A stretch of 27,615 nucleotides of DNA, from IMG/VR virus record IMGVR_UViG_3300042388_000159, positions 1-27,615 of that record; one strand, written 5' to 3'. The notes under the pieces were generated by a model that did no database searches, was not told where the DNA came from, and worked only from the letters and a program-made list of their open reading frames with translations. Origin of the DNA: a virus. Shown here piece after piece: positions 1 to 6,249 of the stretch (within the stretch, counting starts at the first letter, position 1; the number at the start of each line of letters is the position of its first letter). Made by a program: the position numbers and the translations under genes.

Positions 1-218
1 CCAGCACGGAAAAACATGTTGGCTGCAAACGTTGCCGGGAAGGAACGGTTCAGGGGACCGAAGACCTTCGAGAACTGGTACCACGACGTCACCGCAGTCG
101 GTGCCGTGGGGCCAGACGGCAAGATGGCGAGCATGGCGCCGGTGGCTGCAGCAGGGGACTCCGTTGCCACCGGAACCGCAAGGGTCGTCTCCGTGATGGA
201 GACTCCGGGTCGAGACAT
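1..218 (-). CDS. Contractile tail sheath protein, N-terminal fragment (runs off left edge)
   Basis: The gene starts at ATG 218 behind a strong ribosome binding site (AAGGAGAAGTT directly before the ATG) and stays open to the window edge, giving 72 residues. The protein begins MSRPGVSITETTLAVPVA and continues with a GAMLAILPSGP segment and a TSWYQFSKVFG segment. Established knowledge: tail sheath proteins typically open with an xPGVxxxE motif, followed by a 'G..G....GP...P..V.s...F...FG' pattern, and this fragment follows that order. In a virion the sheath surrounds the tail tube and contracts on infection. It follows the tail-terminator candidate by 20 bases, as expected in a neck-to-tail gene order. 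The C-terminal part is outside the window, so the call rests on the N-terminus alone. Confidence 0.8.
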   Translation of the reverse strand, partial: MSRPGVSITETTLAVPVATESPAAATGAMLAILPSGPTAPTAVTSWYQFSKVFGPLNRSFPATFAANMFFRA

Positions 219-238
219 AACTTCTCCTTATCCTTTGG

Positions 239-907
239 TCATGGGGTTCCGGCTAGTGCGGTCACCGATGCTCTGATGTGCTCGTAGCGGATCGGTGTTG
301 GTCCATCTGGTGTTGGGCTTTGGGGTCCGGTGACGTTGACTTCCCGGACGCGCTGGTACACATCGAGATCGAACGGAGACGCGATCTCAGACGAGACCCG
401 TACCGTGAAGGCGTTCATGAACATCCGCTTTCCGGCTTCGGTTGTGTCCCTCTTGACGACATTGAGCAGGTCCAGACGCCGCACCGTGGTGTTCGGCACG
501 TTGTTCACGATCCGCTCGGTGACCTCCAGGAACCCGAACCTCACAGGAAGACGGCCGCCCAGCATCTGCTCCAGGATCTGCCTGTCGTGACGTGGCTGTC
601 GGGCGAAGGTGGTCACCTGGTAGTCGAGGTTGATGGGCGTTGGGTACCAGGTGTCCCATCCCTCGTCTGCAGACAGGTCGTCGGGCTTGAGGTACCACGG
701 AGCGGACTTACCAGACATCACGCGTTCGGTGGCCTCGGACATATCGATGAGGTCGACGGTGACGAAAGGGAAGGACTGCGCCCGGATCTCAGGGTCTGGT
801 TGCCCGAACCACACCCCGACCGGACGAATAGGGTTCTTGGAGTCGGAGACGGTCATACCTGTCAGTCGGTCCCGTAGGGCCTCGTCCTCGCTGATAATGA
901 AGGTCAC
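239..907 (-). CDS. Tail terminator/tail completion-like protein
   Basis: A 222-residue protein starting at ATG 907, which overlaps the stop of the preceding gene as ATGA. It is soluble, has no signal peptide, and alternates predicted beta segments with helices. The fragment FPFVTVDLIDMSEATER near residue 46 and a long C-terminal segment with DVYQRVREVNVTGPQ are its most distinctive parts. I recognise no catalytic motif. Position is the main argument: it lies directly before the sheath gene and after two small neck-type genes, where myoviruses usually encode the tail terminator or a related tail completion protein. The assignment is therefore from context with only a general resemblance in size and composition. 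A neck protein or baseplate-associated protein is possible. Confidence 0.6.
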   Translation of the reverse strand: MTFIISEDEALRDRLTGMTVSDSKNPIRPVGVWFGQPDPEIRAQSFPFVTVDLIDMSEATERVMSGKSAPWYLKPDDLSADEGWDTWYPTPINLDYQVTTFARQPRHDRQILEQMLGGRLPVRFGFLEVTERIVNNVPNTTVRRLDLLNVVKRDTTEAGKRMFMNAFTVRVSSEIASPFDLDVYQRVREVNVTGPQSPTPDGPTPIRYEHIRASVTALAGTP

Positions 908-1206
908 AGGAAGTCACCTACCGAATCGTGGATAGCACTGACGATTTCCGCGTCGATGACCTGGCGACGGTTCTTGAACTGCCGTACCGCCGGTGATGGT
1001 CGGTCTTCCATGCCGCCGTACTCAGCGGCCACGGCCGACTCGCTGCCGACGACGTCCATTTCGGTGCCATCAGCGGTCACCAGTAGGGACGCCACAGCGT
1101 CCGCGGGCCACGCTGCCTGTGCCGCGTTGTACTGGAGTAGAGCCGTCAGTCGCGGGGAGGCATTAGAGGCCGCAGACTCCACAGCGTCCAGGGCCTTGTC
1201 GATCAA
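904..1206 (-). CDS. Small neck/head-tail joining protein candidate
   Basis: About 100 residues if translation starts at TTG 1206, which overlaps the previous stop as TTGA and has GGAAGAAG upstream. An in-frame ATG at 1248 would add 14 residues but would overlap the upstream gene by 46 bases and has no good ribosome binding site, so I prefer the TTG. The sequence is helical and alanine-rich (LDAVESAASNASPRL) and ends with a basic-acidic segment (QFKNRRQVIDAEIVSAIHD). The stop overlaps the next start as ATGA, so the two genes are probably translationally coupled. No family is recognised. Position between a neck-type protein and the tail-terminator candidate suggests a head-tail joining role. 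Confidence 0.6.
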   Translation of the reverse strand: MIDKALDAVESAASNASPRLTALLQYNAAQAAWPADAVASLLVTADGTEMDVVGSESAVAAEYGGMEDRPSPAVRQFKNRRQVIDAEIVSAIHDSVGDFL

Positions 1207-1394
1207 CGCTGCTTCTTCCCCCGCGTGGCCGCCGAGACTATTCCCCATCCGGCCAGGAAGGCAGTGATGGTGGCGGCTGCGGTTGCTGGTCCGCTGGTGG
1301 TCTTGGCGGGTCCGAAGACACCCTTGAGGAATTCAACTCGCTCTTGCGACGAGTCGAAATCGGCTACACGCTCGTACCAAGGCTTCCAGGCCAT
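1203..1394 (-). CDS. Small protein with hydrophobic C-terminal half, unknown function
   Basis: A 63-residue protein beginning MAWKPWYERVADFDSS at ATG 1394, chosen because TGGAG lies seven bases upstream. A GTG at 1409 would add five residues. The N-terminal half is charged and aromatic. The second half is hydrophobic and rich in alanine, threonine and glycine (TITAFLAGWGIVSAAT) and ends in the basic GKKQR, which could be one short membrane-spanning helix followed by positive residues. It overlaps the next gene by four bases. I do not recognise the family. It could be a small membrane protein or a packed hydrophobic virion component. The 113 bases between it and the preceding gene hold no ORF with a usable start. 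Confidence 0.55.
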   Translation of the reverse strand: MAWKPWYERVADFDSSQERVEFLKGVFGPAKTTSGPATAAATITAFLAGWGIVSAATRGKKQR

Positions 1395-1507
1395 AGCAGA
1401 CTCCAGCACTACCGCAGCAGGGTGACGTTTATCGGCCCCGCATGGACCGCGTCAAGTCCACGGTACGAACAGGAGTCAGCCGCGTCAGGGCTAACTTCGC
1501 TGTGATA

Positions 1508-2092
1508 TCAGGGGTACGAAACGACGCCGCCGTCGTAGATGGTCTCGGTACCCGGAGGCTGATTCACGGGCCCTGCGTCCCAGCCCTCGGGGTCCGGAAC
1601 CCCCATAGTGTCGTTGACCATCTCCTCGGGCTTGACCTGAGTGGACTCCACTAGAACTCCCATGTACTCGAAGCCGATCTGCCCTCTCGGGAAGATTCGG
1701 TTGGGGGTGAAGATCGAGTCCCGGTACCCGATGCGGTCGACCAGGTGCTCGTCAGGGTGCGTCTCAAGGCTGGGAATGATCCGGACCATATCGTCGAAGT
1801 TGATCACAATGCGCAGGGTGTCGACCGTGTAGAAGCCGCGATCGTTCTGGAATAGGTTCGCCTGGTAGATCTCGGCGTTCACGACGGGAACCCGGAAAGG
1901 CTTCCTCCAAACGCGACCCACCGACGGGGAGCCCACGTCGTAGACCGGGTCCGTCCCAGACTCTTCCAGGTCGTAGATGTACCAGTCGACCTGTTGGCCC
2001 ACAGGCCTCTGCAGGTCACGGGAAATGCCACGTCGAATGGACTTGACCTCAAACTCGGCGTCGAACCGGCCCAAGCCGTGTGATCCGCGCAT
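1508..2092 (-). CDS. Conserved neck/head-tail joining-type virion protein
   Basis: A 194-residue protein starting at ATG 2092 with AGGAGGCCTCGC directly before it. It contains WYIYDLEESGTDPVYD, then VWRKPFRVPVVNAEIYQ, then RGFYTVDTLRIVINFDD, then an IFPRGQIGFEYMGVLVES segment and PEEMVND near the C-terminus. From memory, the same sequence order occurs in a conserved family of actinobacteriophage virion proteins annotated as neck or minor structural proteins. That is recall, not a search result. The protein is beta-rich and has no catalytic motif. It begins the neck-tail block after the oxygenase cassette and is followed by smaller joining-protein candidates, the tail terminator candidate and the sheath, which fits a role in connecting head and tail. 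Confidence 0.65.
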   Translation of the reverse strand: MRGSHGLGRFDAEFEVKSIRRGISRDLQRPVGQQVDWYIYDLEESGTDPVYDVGSPSVGRVWRKPFRVPVVNAEIYQANLFQNDRGFYTVDTLRIVINFDDMVRIIPSLETHPDEHLVDRIGYRDSIFTPNRIFPRGQIGFEYMGVLVESTQVKPEEMVNDTMGVPDPEGWDAGPVNQPPGTETIYDGGVVSYP

Positions 2093-2102
2093 GCGAGGCC
2101 TC

Positions 2103-2669
2103 CTATTCCGCCCACCAGTGTCGCACGCGAGGGTGCTCTTCCTCAGGGGGAAGATCGTTCCAGAACGTCCTAACTGTGACCCTCAGGCCAGACTTAACGG
2201 AGGAGGTCTTGTGTAGGTACGGGATAGTTGACGGAAAGAACACGGTGCTGGGTGCTGTGGGTCGGTATTCAATACTGAGCCTAGGAAAGAAGAGAGACCC
2301 CCCTTCGTAGGACCCCGGATTGAGATACGAGACGGACGACGCAATGCGGTAGCGATCCCACTTCTGGTCGTAATGTTCCAAGATGACGCTTCCAGAGGAC
2401 CCGCGCACAAGGAGCAACTCCTCGCGTTGTGTAAGGCGGCATCCAGCGAAGTCTCCGTAGTCCCGCGACAGTGTGGTTAGGTACTCGTCGTAGGCGTCCA
2501 GAACGTCTGCCCTTTCTGGTGGTGCTGCGGACAGATTGACGGCTTGGCTCGCGATTCCCTTGGGCTCTGCTGCGAGGTGCGCCATACCCAACAGGTCCTC
2601 AACGAGACTCGTAGGAATCTCATACTCGGCAACTCCGGGGAAGATCTGGTGTCGCCCAGACGCACTCAA
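2103..2669 (-). CDS. 2-oxoglutarate/Fe(II)-dependent dioxygenase, prolyl-4-hydroxylase-like
   Basis: Fe(II)/2-oxoglutarate oxygenases hydroxylate substrates using O2. The double-stranded beta-helix core is readable here: the iron ligand pair H-x-D in LEHYDQKWD (about H99 and D101 from the chosen start), a central SVSYLNPGSYEGGSLFFPR segment typical of P4H-like domains, a distal histidine in FFPSTIPYLHKTSSV (about H153), and the 2-oxoglutarate-binding arginine about ten residues later in GLRVTVRTFW (about R163). All key residues are present, so the enzyme is probably active. Start: TTG 2669 overlaps the preceding stop as TTGA and has AGAAGGTG upstream. ATG 2717 in the same frame would overlap the neighbour by 52 bases and is less likely. 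It is the last gene of a six-gene cassette. The substrate is unknown: a tail or fibre protein is my guess, not shown by the sequence. Confidence 0.85.
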   Translation of the reverse strand: MSASGRHQIFPGVAEYEIPTSLVEDLLGMAHLAAEPKGIASQAVNLSAAPPERADVLDAYDEYLTTLSRDYGDFAGCRLTQREELLLVRGSSGSVILEHYDQKWDRYRIASSVSYLNPGSYEGGSLFFPRLSIEYRPTAPSTVFFPSTIPYLHKTSSVKSGLRVTVRTFWNDLPPEEEHPRVRHWWAE

Positions 2670-3397
2670 CGGAACACCTTCTGTTGGCGGTGCTGGTGCT
2701 GGTACCCCTGCTCCCACTCTGTTTTAAACACCTGGTCTCGGATCAGCAACTCTTCCTGATCCTCAACAAACACCTCGGACGTCCAAGACTGTCGTAAGAA
2801 CGGAACGACACGCGCGATGGGGGTTCCAGAGGCAATAGTCCCATCGAAGGTCTCCCGCAACAGAAACGCTATGTTGGTTGGGGACCGCCAGGAGTCGGAA
2901 TCGACAATGGCGCTGAAAGTACGGAACATGTCCACACCAAAGCCTTCTGGGTGCGTGATCAGCACGCTAACCCCCCTTGGGGTGTGGATAGTCCAGGGGT
3001 TAATCCACTTGTACGCACAGTTCGTGTCGAAGCCGGGCGGCACTGGGTACCTACCCAACTGCTCCCTGTCGAAAGTCCCAACCGCGCTGAGTACCCGCCG
3101 GGGCGCGGATGTAACAAATACGCGACCGCCAGACGCTCTACGAAAGTTCACGTCTACAGGCAGCCTCAGGATGTAGCCAGACATCAACGAATCTCGCGTA
3201 GGGGAGCAGCGCTTCACAGTTGGGGCAGATCCTCGGCCCTCTGTTCCATAGACAGCGGTTTCCCTCAGCCAGTTGGGTGCCATGGTGGCGGCGGCTGCGG
3301 GATGTGGTGCGTTATCGAAGTACCACTGATCGATAGCCCCAAAGCGCACCAGACCTACCGGTTTGTCCTCAGGGGAGGGGGACGTAGTGCTGCTCAT
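2666..3397 (-). CDS. DUF6065-like protein, copy 4
   Basis: A 243-residue protein that aligns by eye with the genes at 4028-4753 and 4750-5493. Shared landmarks in order: a PNWLRE motif (about 41), TVKRCSPTRDSLMSGY (about 60), a basic-aromatic NPWTIHTPRGVSVLITHP segment (about 133-150), AIVDSDSW (about 163), and GTIASGTPIARVVPF (about 186-200). The order and spacing resemble the uncharacterised DUF6065 family as I remember it, often seen in phages. I could not search to confirm. The chosen ATG 3397 has GGA eight bases upstream and overlaps the previous gene by 29 bases. An ATG at 3433 is possible. The C-terminus (HRQQKVFR) resembles the SRKEYR and SKKYR endings of its two close relatives. Biochemical function is unknown. 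Confidence 0.75.
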   Translation of the reverse strand: MSSTTSPSPEDKPVGLVRFGAIDQWYFDNAPHPAAAATMAPNWLRETAVYGTEGRGSAPTVKRCSPTRDSLMSGYILRLPVDVNFRRASGGRVFVTSAPRRVLSAVGTFDREQLGRYPVPPGFDTNCAYKWINPWTIHTPRGVSVLITHPEGFGVDMFRTFSAIVDSDSWRSPTNIAFLLRETFDGTIASGTPIARVVPFLRQSWTSEVFVEDQEELLIRDQVFKTEWEQGYQHQHRQQKVFR

Positions 3398-4052
3398 TCT
3401 GTTTGTCCAAGGCTCTGAGCGGCGACACGTCATATGCGACCGTTATGCGGGGGCCTCCCCACGACCAGTCGCCCATGGCGTGCGGCCACTTGCTCTCTCC
3501 GAGGATTGCTCGGTTGTTTCTGTTTTCCACTACGACGATATCTCCGTCAATGTTGTAGTGAGTCTGGGAAGGCTCGGCGGTCACCGCGTAGTACCCGTGA
3601 AACTGCGGCGCCCCCAGTGGTGAGTGTATGTGCCAGTCCAACTTTCCGGAATGTGCGTAATTGACGTTGAACCAACCCTGGACCATGAACCGCTGAGATC
3701 GGAAGTTCAACTCGTAGTAGTCGCACGCCTCACGCGTCATCTCTCCGATAGCCAACAGCAGGTCATATACGTTTGATTCATGGAACTGGAACACGTTGTA
3801 GTCTCGCCAGGCAACCGTGGAAAGGGACCCTGAGTCTTCCCACAGGCGCTTTCCGGATTCGGCTCCCGGGGTTGGACGCCCAAGAGCGACTTCACTGTCC
3901 TGGGCCTCAAGGAGTCGGTACTTGGCGAGTAGAAAATCACTGAGGAACTGCGTATTAAGATCCAGGTCTCTAGTGAAGTGCTTGAACGGTTTGCTTGTCC
4001 GCGTGGGCAGCAGGGACCGTCGTCCGGTCAGCGGTACTTTTTGCTGTTCCAC
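3369..4052 (-). CDS. Putative 2OG-Fe(II) oxygenase, 2OG-FeII_Oxy_5-like
   Basis: A 227-residue protein. The N-terminal 100 residues are helical. The second half contains GWFNVNYAHSGKLDWHIHSP with an H-x-H pair (H141, H143), then FHGYYAVTAEPSQTHY, and finally a distal histidine (H191 in KWPHAMGDW) and an arginine (R202 in GGPRITVAYDV) placed as the third iron ligand and 2-oxoglutarate-binding residue of phage 2OG-FeII_Oxy_5-type proteins. This differs clearly from the P4H-like enzyme at 2103-2669, which uses H-x-D. Start: GTG 4052 has a perfect AAGGAG five bases upstream, lying inside the 3' end of the previous gene, so the genes overlap by 25 bases. The H-x-H in place of H-x-D/E makes activity less certain than for its neighbour. 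Confidence 0.7.
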   Translation of the reverse strand: MEQQKVPLTGRRSLLPTRTSKPFKHFTRDLDLNTQFLSDFLLAKYRLLEAQDSEVALGRPTPGAESGKRLWEDSGSLSTVAWRDYNVFQFHESNVYDLLLAIGEMTREACDYYELNFRSQRFMVQGWFNVNYAHSGKLDWHIHSPLGAPQFHGYYAVTAEPSQTHYNIDGDIVVVENRNNRAILGESKWPHAMGDWSWGGPRITVAYDVSPLRALDKQNEQHYVPLP

Positions 4053-4753
4053 ACGTTCTCCTTGTAGTAGCCGTAGATCTTGGTCCTCTTCTTCTCTAGG
4101 AGCATGGCCCCGCTCTCAGCCAACGCATGGTTGGTTTCCAACTTCCAGTCTTCCCGTTTAAACGGGAGCACTGTGAACATAGGGGTACCTGAGGGGATTG
4201 TCCCCTCAAAGTCCTTGCGCAGAAAGAATGTGATGGCGTTGGGAGCCCACCATTGGTCAGTGTCTTGGACTCCGCTGTAGGTGATGAACGGAAGGTCATA
4301 CCGGTTGAGTGGGTGCGTTATCAGACTCGAATACCCCGGAGGTGTTTTGAAGGCCCAGCGCATGTCCCAGATGTAGTGGGTGGGCCAGCAGCCAGCAGGT
4401 ACTGGAACCTCGATGTAGCCCCGGGTTTCAATGGGGCGGACGATGGGGTCCTGCCAAGAGATGTGCGGTCCGTCGTCGTCCACGGCAACATCAATGTCTA
4501 TAGGAGTGACGTAGTGATAACCGGTCGTCAGGGCGTCTAGAAACGGGGCGCAGTGCTTGAAACTCAGGTTGGCGGAGTCACGACCGTTCCTATTGCTGAC
4601 CCCTAAGTCTCGCCTGTCATTCGATGTATGGAACAGGTACGCGTCTCGGTACCAGGCAGGTACCGACTCATAGGCCGGGCGCGGGGGTAGCGTGATGTCG
4701 CGGTACTGGTTGTTTGCGTACGTCTCGATGTGTAGAACTTCGTCCCCGCTCAT
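4028..4753 (-). CDS. DUF6065-like protein, copy 3
   Basis: A 241-residue protein starting at ATG 4753, overlapping the preceding stop as ATGA. Landmarks shared with its neighbours: VPAWYRDA (31-38), SFKHCAPFLDALTTGY (64-79), FKTPPGYSSLITHPLNR (135-151), GVQDTDQWWAPNAITFFL (161-178) and GTIPSGTPMFTVLPFKRE (184-201). It is soluble with no signal or membrane segment. The C-terminal ending NVWNSKKYR closely parallels NFWSRKEYR in the gene just upstream, which supports duplication from a common ancestor. The similarity to DUF6065 is from memory of the family's motif order. No catalytic residues can be assigned. The 3' end of this gene carries the ribosome binding site of the following oxygenase, so the two are probably translated together. 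Confidence 0.77.
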   Translation of the reverse strand: MSGDEVLHIETYANNQYRDITLPPRPAYESVPAWYRDAYLFHTSNDRRDLGVSNRNGRDSANLSFKHCAPFLDALTTGYHYVTPIDIDVAVDDDGPHISWQDPIVRPIETRGYIEVPVPAGCWPTHYIWDMRWAFKTPPGYSSLITHPLNRYDLPFITYSGVQDTDQWWAPNAITFFLRKDFEGTIPSGTPMFTVLPFKREDWKLETNHALAESGAMLLEKKRTKIYGYYKENVWNSKKYR

Positions 4754-5493
4754 CGGTACTCCTTTCTCGACCAGAAGTTGCTCCGGTATCCGCCTGTGAA
4801 TACCGACCTAATCCGAGAAGCCTGTCCGTCAATTAGGTCTGCGTCGTACTCTCCATGAATCGCGCTGCTCCAGGCCTCCCGAGCAAAGGGGACCACGACC
4901 GCTAACGGCGTGCCTTGCTTGATGACTCCTTGGACGCCGCGTCGCATGAGCAACGAGTACGCCCCATCCGGGGCGTACTGATCGGTGTCCATGACCGCGG
5001 GGAGGACCTGCCAAGGGACATCGATTGAGTACGGAGGGTGCGTGATCATGACGCTGTAGCCGGGTGGGGTCAGGTATCCCCACAGCGGGTGAATGCGGAA
5101 GAGGTCCTCGCAGTATTGTGCCCGGTCAAACGGCAACTCCGATACTTGCTGCCTGTCGTGAAGGCTGACGACCTTCCAAGACACGTTGCCCTTGGGCAAC
5201 TGCCATCGAATCCGGTCTCCGGTGGTGTCAATCGAGATATCGACGGGTACCTTAAGTAGGTATCCGGTACTCAGTGCGTCGAGAACCGACGGGCACTTCT
5301 TGATGGTTTGATTGCCTTTACCGCCCTCGATCTTCATCGAGCCGCCCGCGTAGACGTCCTGTTCTCGCCACCATGCGGGGATGTTCTTGGACAGAGGCTC
5401 CGGCTTTGGGGCATACGTAGGGACACCGGGGGCCACCGGGAAGAACTGAATGATTTTGGACGGCTTACTCGAAGTAAACCTAGTACTCAGCAT
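4750..5493 (-). CDS. DUF6065-like protein, copy 2
   Basis: A 247-residue protein, ATG start at 5493, overlapping the previous gene by 14 bases. Landmarks: NIPAWWREQD (38-47), TIKKCPSVLDALSTGYLL (63-80), GYLTPPGYSVMITHP (139-153), AVMDTDQYAPDG (166-177) and GVIKQGTPLAVVVPFARE (189-206). It is the most complete reference copy of the family in this window. The pairing of a 'TPPGYSVxITHP' strand with a 'DTDQ....LL.R....G.I..GTPxAxVxPF' block reminded me of the C-terminal motifs of the dUTPase-like fold, which is treated as a separate hypothesis. No enzyme residues are assignable. The gene lies within the six-gene oxygenase cassette and ends with an ATGA overlap to the next copy. Confidence 0.77.
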   Translation of the reverse strand: MLSTRFTSSKPSKIIQFFPVAPGVPTYAPKPEPLSKNIPAWWREQDVYAGGSMKIEGGKGNQTIKKCPSVLDALSTGYLLKVPVDISIDTTGDRIRWQLPKGNVSWKVVSLHDRQQVSELPFDRAQYCEDLFRIHPLWGYLTPPGYSVMITHPPYSIDVPWQVLPAVMDTDQYAPDGAYSLLMRRGVQGVIKQGTPLAVVVPFAREAWSSAIHGEYDADLIDGQASRIRSVFTGGYRSNFWSRKEYR

Positions 5494-6232
5494 GGTCTGC
5501 GTTCTCGATTCTCGTTGGGGTTACGCGTAGTAGAGCGATTGGTGTGCCTCGCTTTATGACAACTGGATCATCTTCAGCACCCCGCTTCAGGAGGAACGGG
5601 AGGCCGAGAGGACCTGAAGGTGAGTGCGGCCAGGTGAGACGTGCATCTAACGTCCTGAAAGGGAGAGAGTTGTCGTCAACTGGGCTACGCACAACGACAT
5701 CGCAATCGACAGTGGGGCTCCAGTAGATGAGCCACCGGTAGTGTGCGTCGAAATACCGATCGACTGGGAAGTCTCTCCTGTATCTGACTCCAGTAACGCG
5801 TCCTGCGGGCTGGAGCACTGTTCGTGATACAAGGTCCGCGGACTCCGTCCATTCGGTTCCTACGTCGCTGGGAATTCTTCGTGGTCGGATGAAGACATCG
5901 GCAAACAGCCGGACTTCGTACTCACCCCCGGCACTAGGCTCTGGCGCCCAACTGATTTCAGATACGACTCGGTTGTGCGGCCAAAACTCGTCTCCCCGAG
6001 CAAGGGCCTGACGTTGTAGGTCTTCATGAATCTTTCGCTGCCAAGCCTGTTCCTGGCTGAGGTGAGGGCTGACTGGAAGTTCCCCGCGGACGGCGGTTGG
6101 TTGTTGAAACTCGTTGTCGTTGGCCGACATTCTCTTGGACGGACGACCCAGCATGCGCTCACTTGTCTGCGGGAAAATCGAGCGACGCCGAGTTTCCCCT
6201 CCAGGGTCGATTCGTTGGTGATCTGCAGTCAT
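5480..6232 (-). CDS. Divergent DUF6065-like protein, copy 1
   Basis: About 250 residues from ATG 6232. The longer in-frame start at 6280 would overlap the Hint-domain gene by 31 bases, so I rejected it. The N-terminal 85 residues are polar, basic and probably disordered or helical (QEQAWQRKIHEDLQRQALAR). The rest keeps the overall layout of the three following genes in weakened form: a charged beta segment (YEVRLFADVFIRPRR), then WLIYWSPTVDCDVVVRSP in place of the TPPGYS strand, and LPFLLKRGAEDDPVVIKRGT followed by PIALL in place of the C-terminal GTPxAxVxPF block. The CP and DTD landmarks are missing. I treat it as a diverged relative, but this needs a structure comparison. It begins the cassette, 17 bases after the PASTA-Hint gene. 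Confidence 0.6.
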   Translation of the reverse strand: MTADHQRIDPGGETRRRSIFPQTSERMLGRPSKRMSANDNEFQQPTAVRGELPVSPHLSQEQAWQRKIHEDLQRQALARGDEFWPHNRVVSEISWAPEPSAGGEYEVRLFADVFIRPRRIPSDVGTEWTESADLVSRTVLQPAGRVTGVRYRRDFPVDRYFDAHYRWLIYWSPTVDCDVVVRSPVDDNSLPFRTLDARLTWPHSPSGPLGLPFLLKRGAEDDPVVIKRGTPIALLRVTPTRIENADHAEY

Positions 6233-6249
6233 GGCGAACGACTCGTTAC

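Noticed and set aside
278-877. Long plus-strand ORF of 199 residues
   Set aside because: It lies antisense to the tail-terminator candidate, which has ATGA coupling with its neighbour; the plus-strand ORF has no ribosome binding site and its composition reflects the opposite strand.
1410-1507. A small gene in the gap after the neck-type gene
   Set aside because: One frame is open for about 30 codons after the TGA and another reads KLALTRLTPVRTVDLTRS, but neither has an ATG, GTG or TTG start in a usable position or a ribosome binding site.
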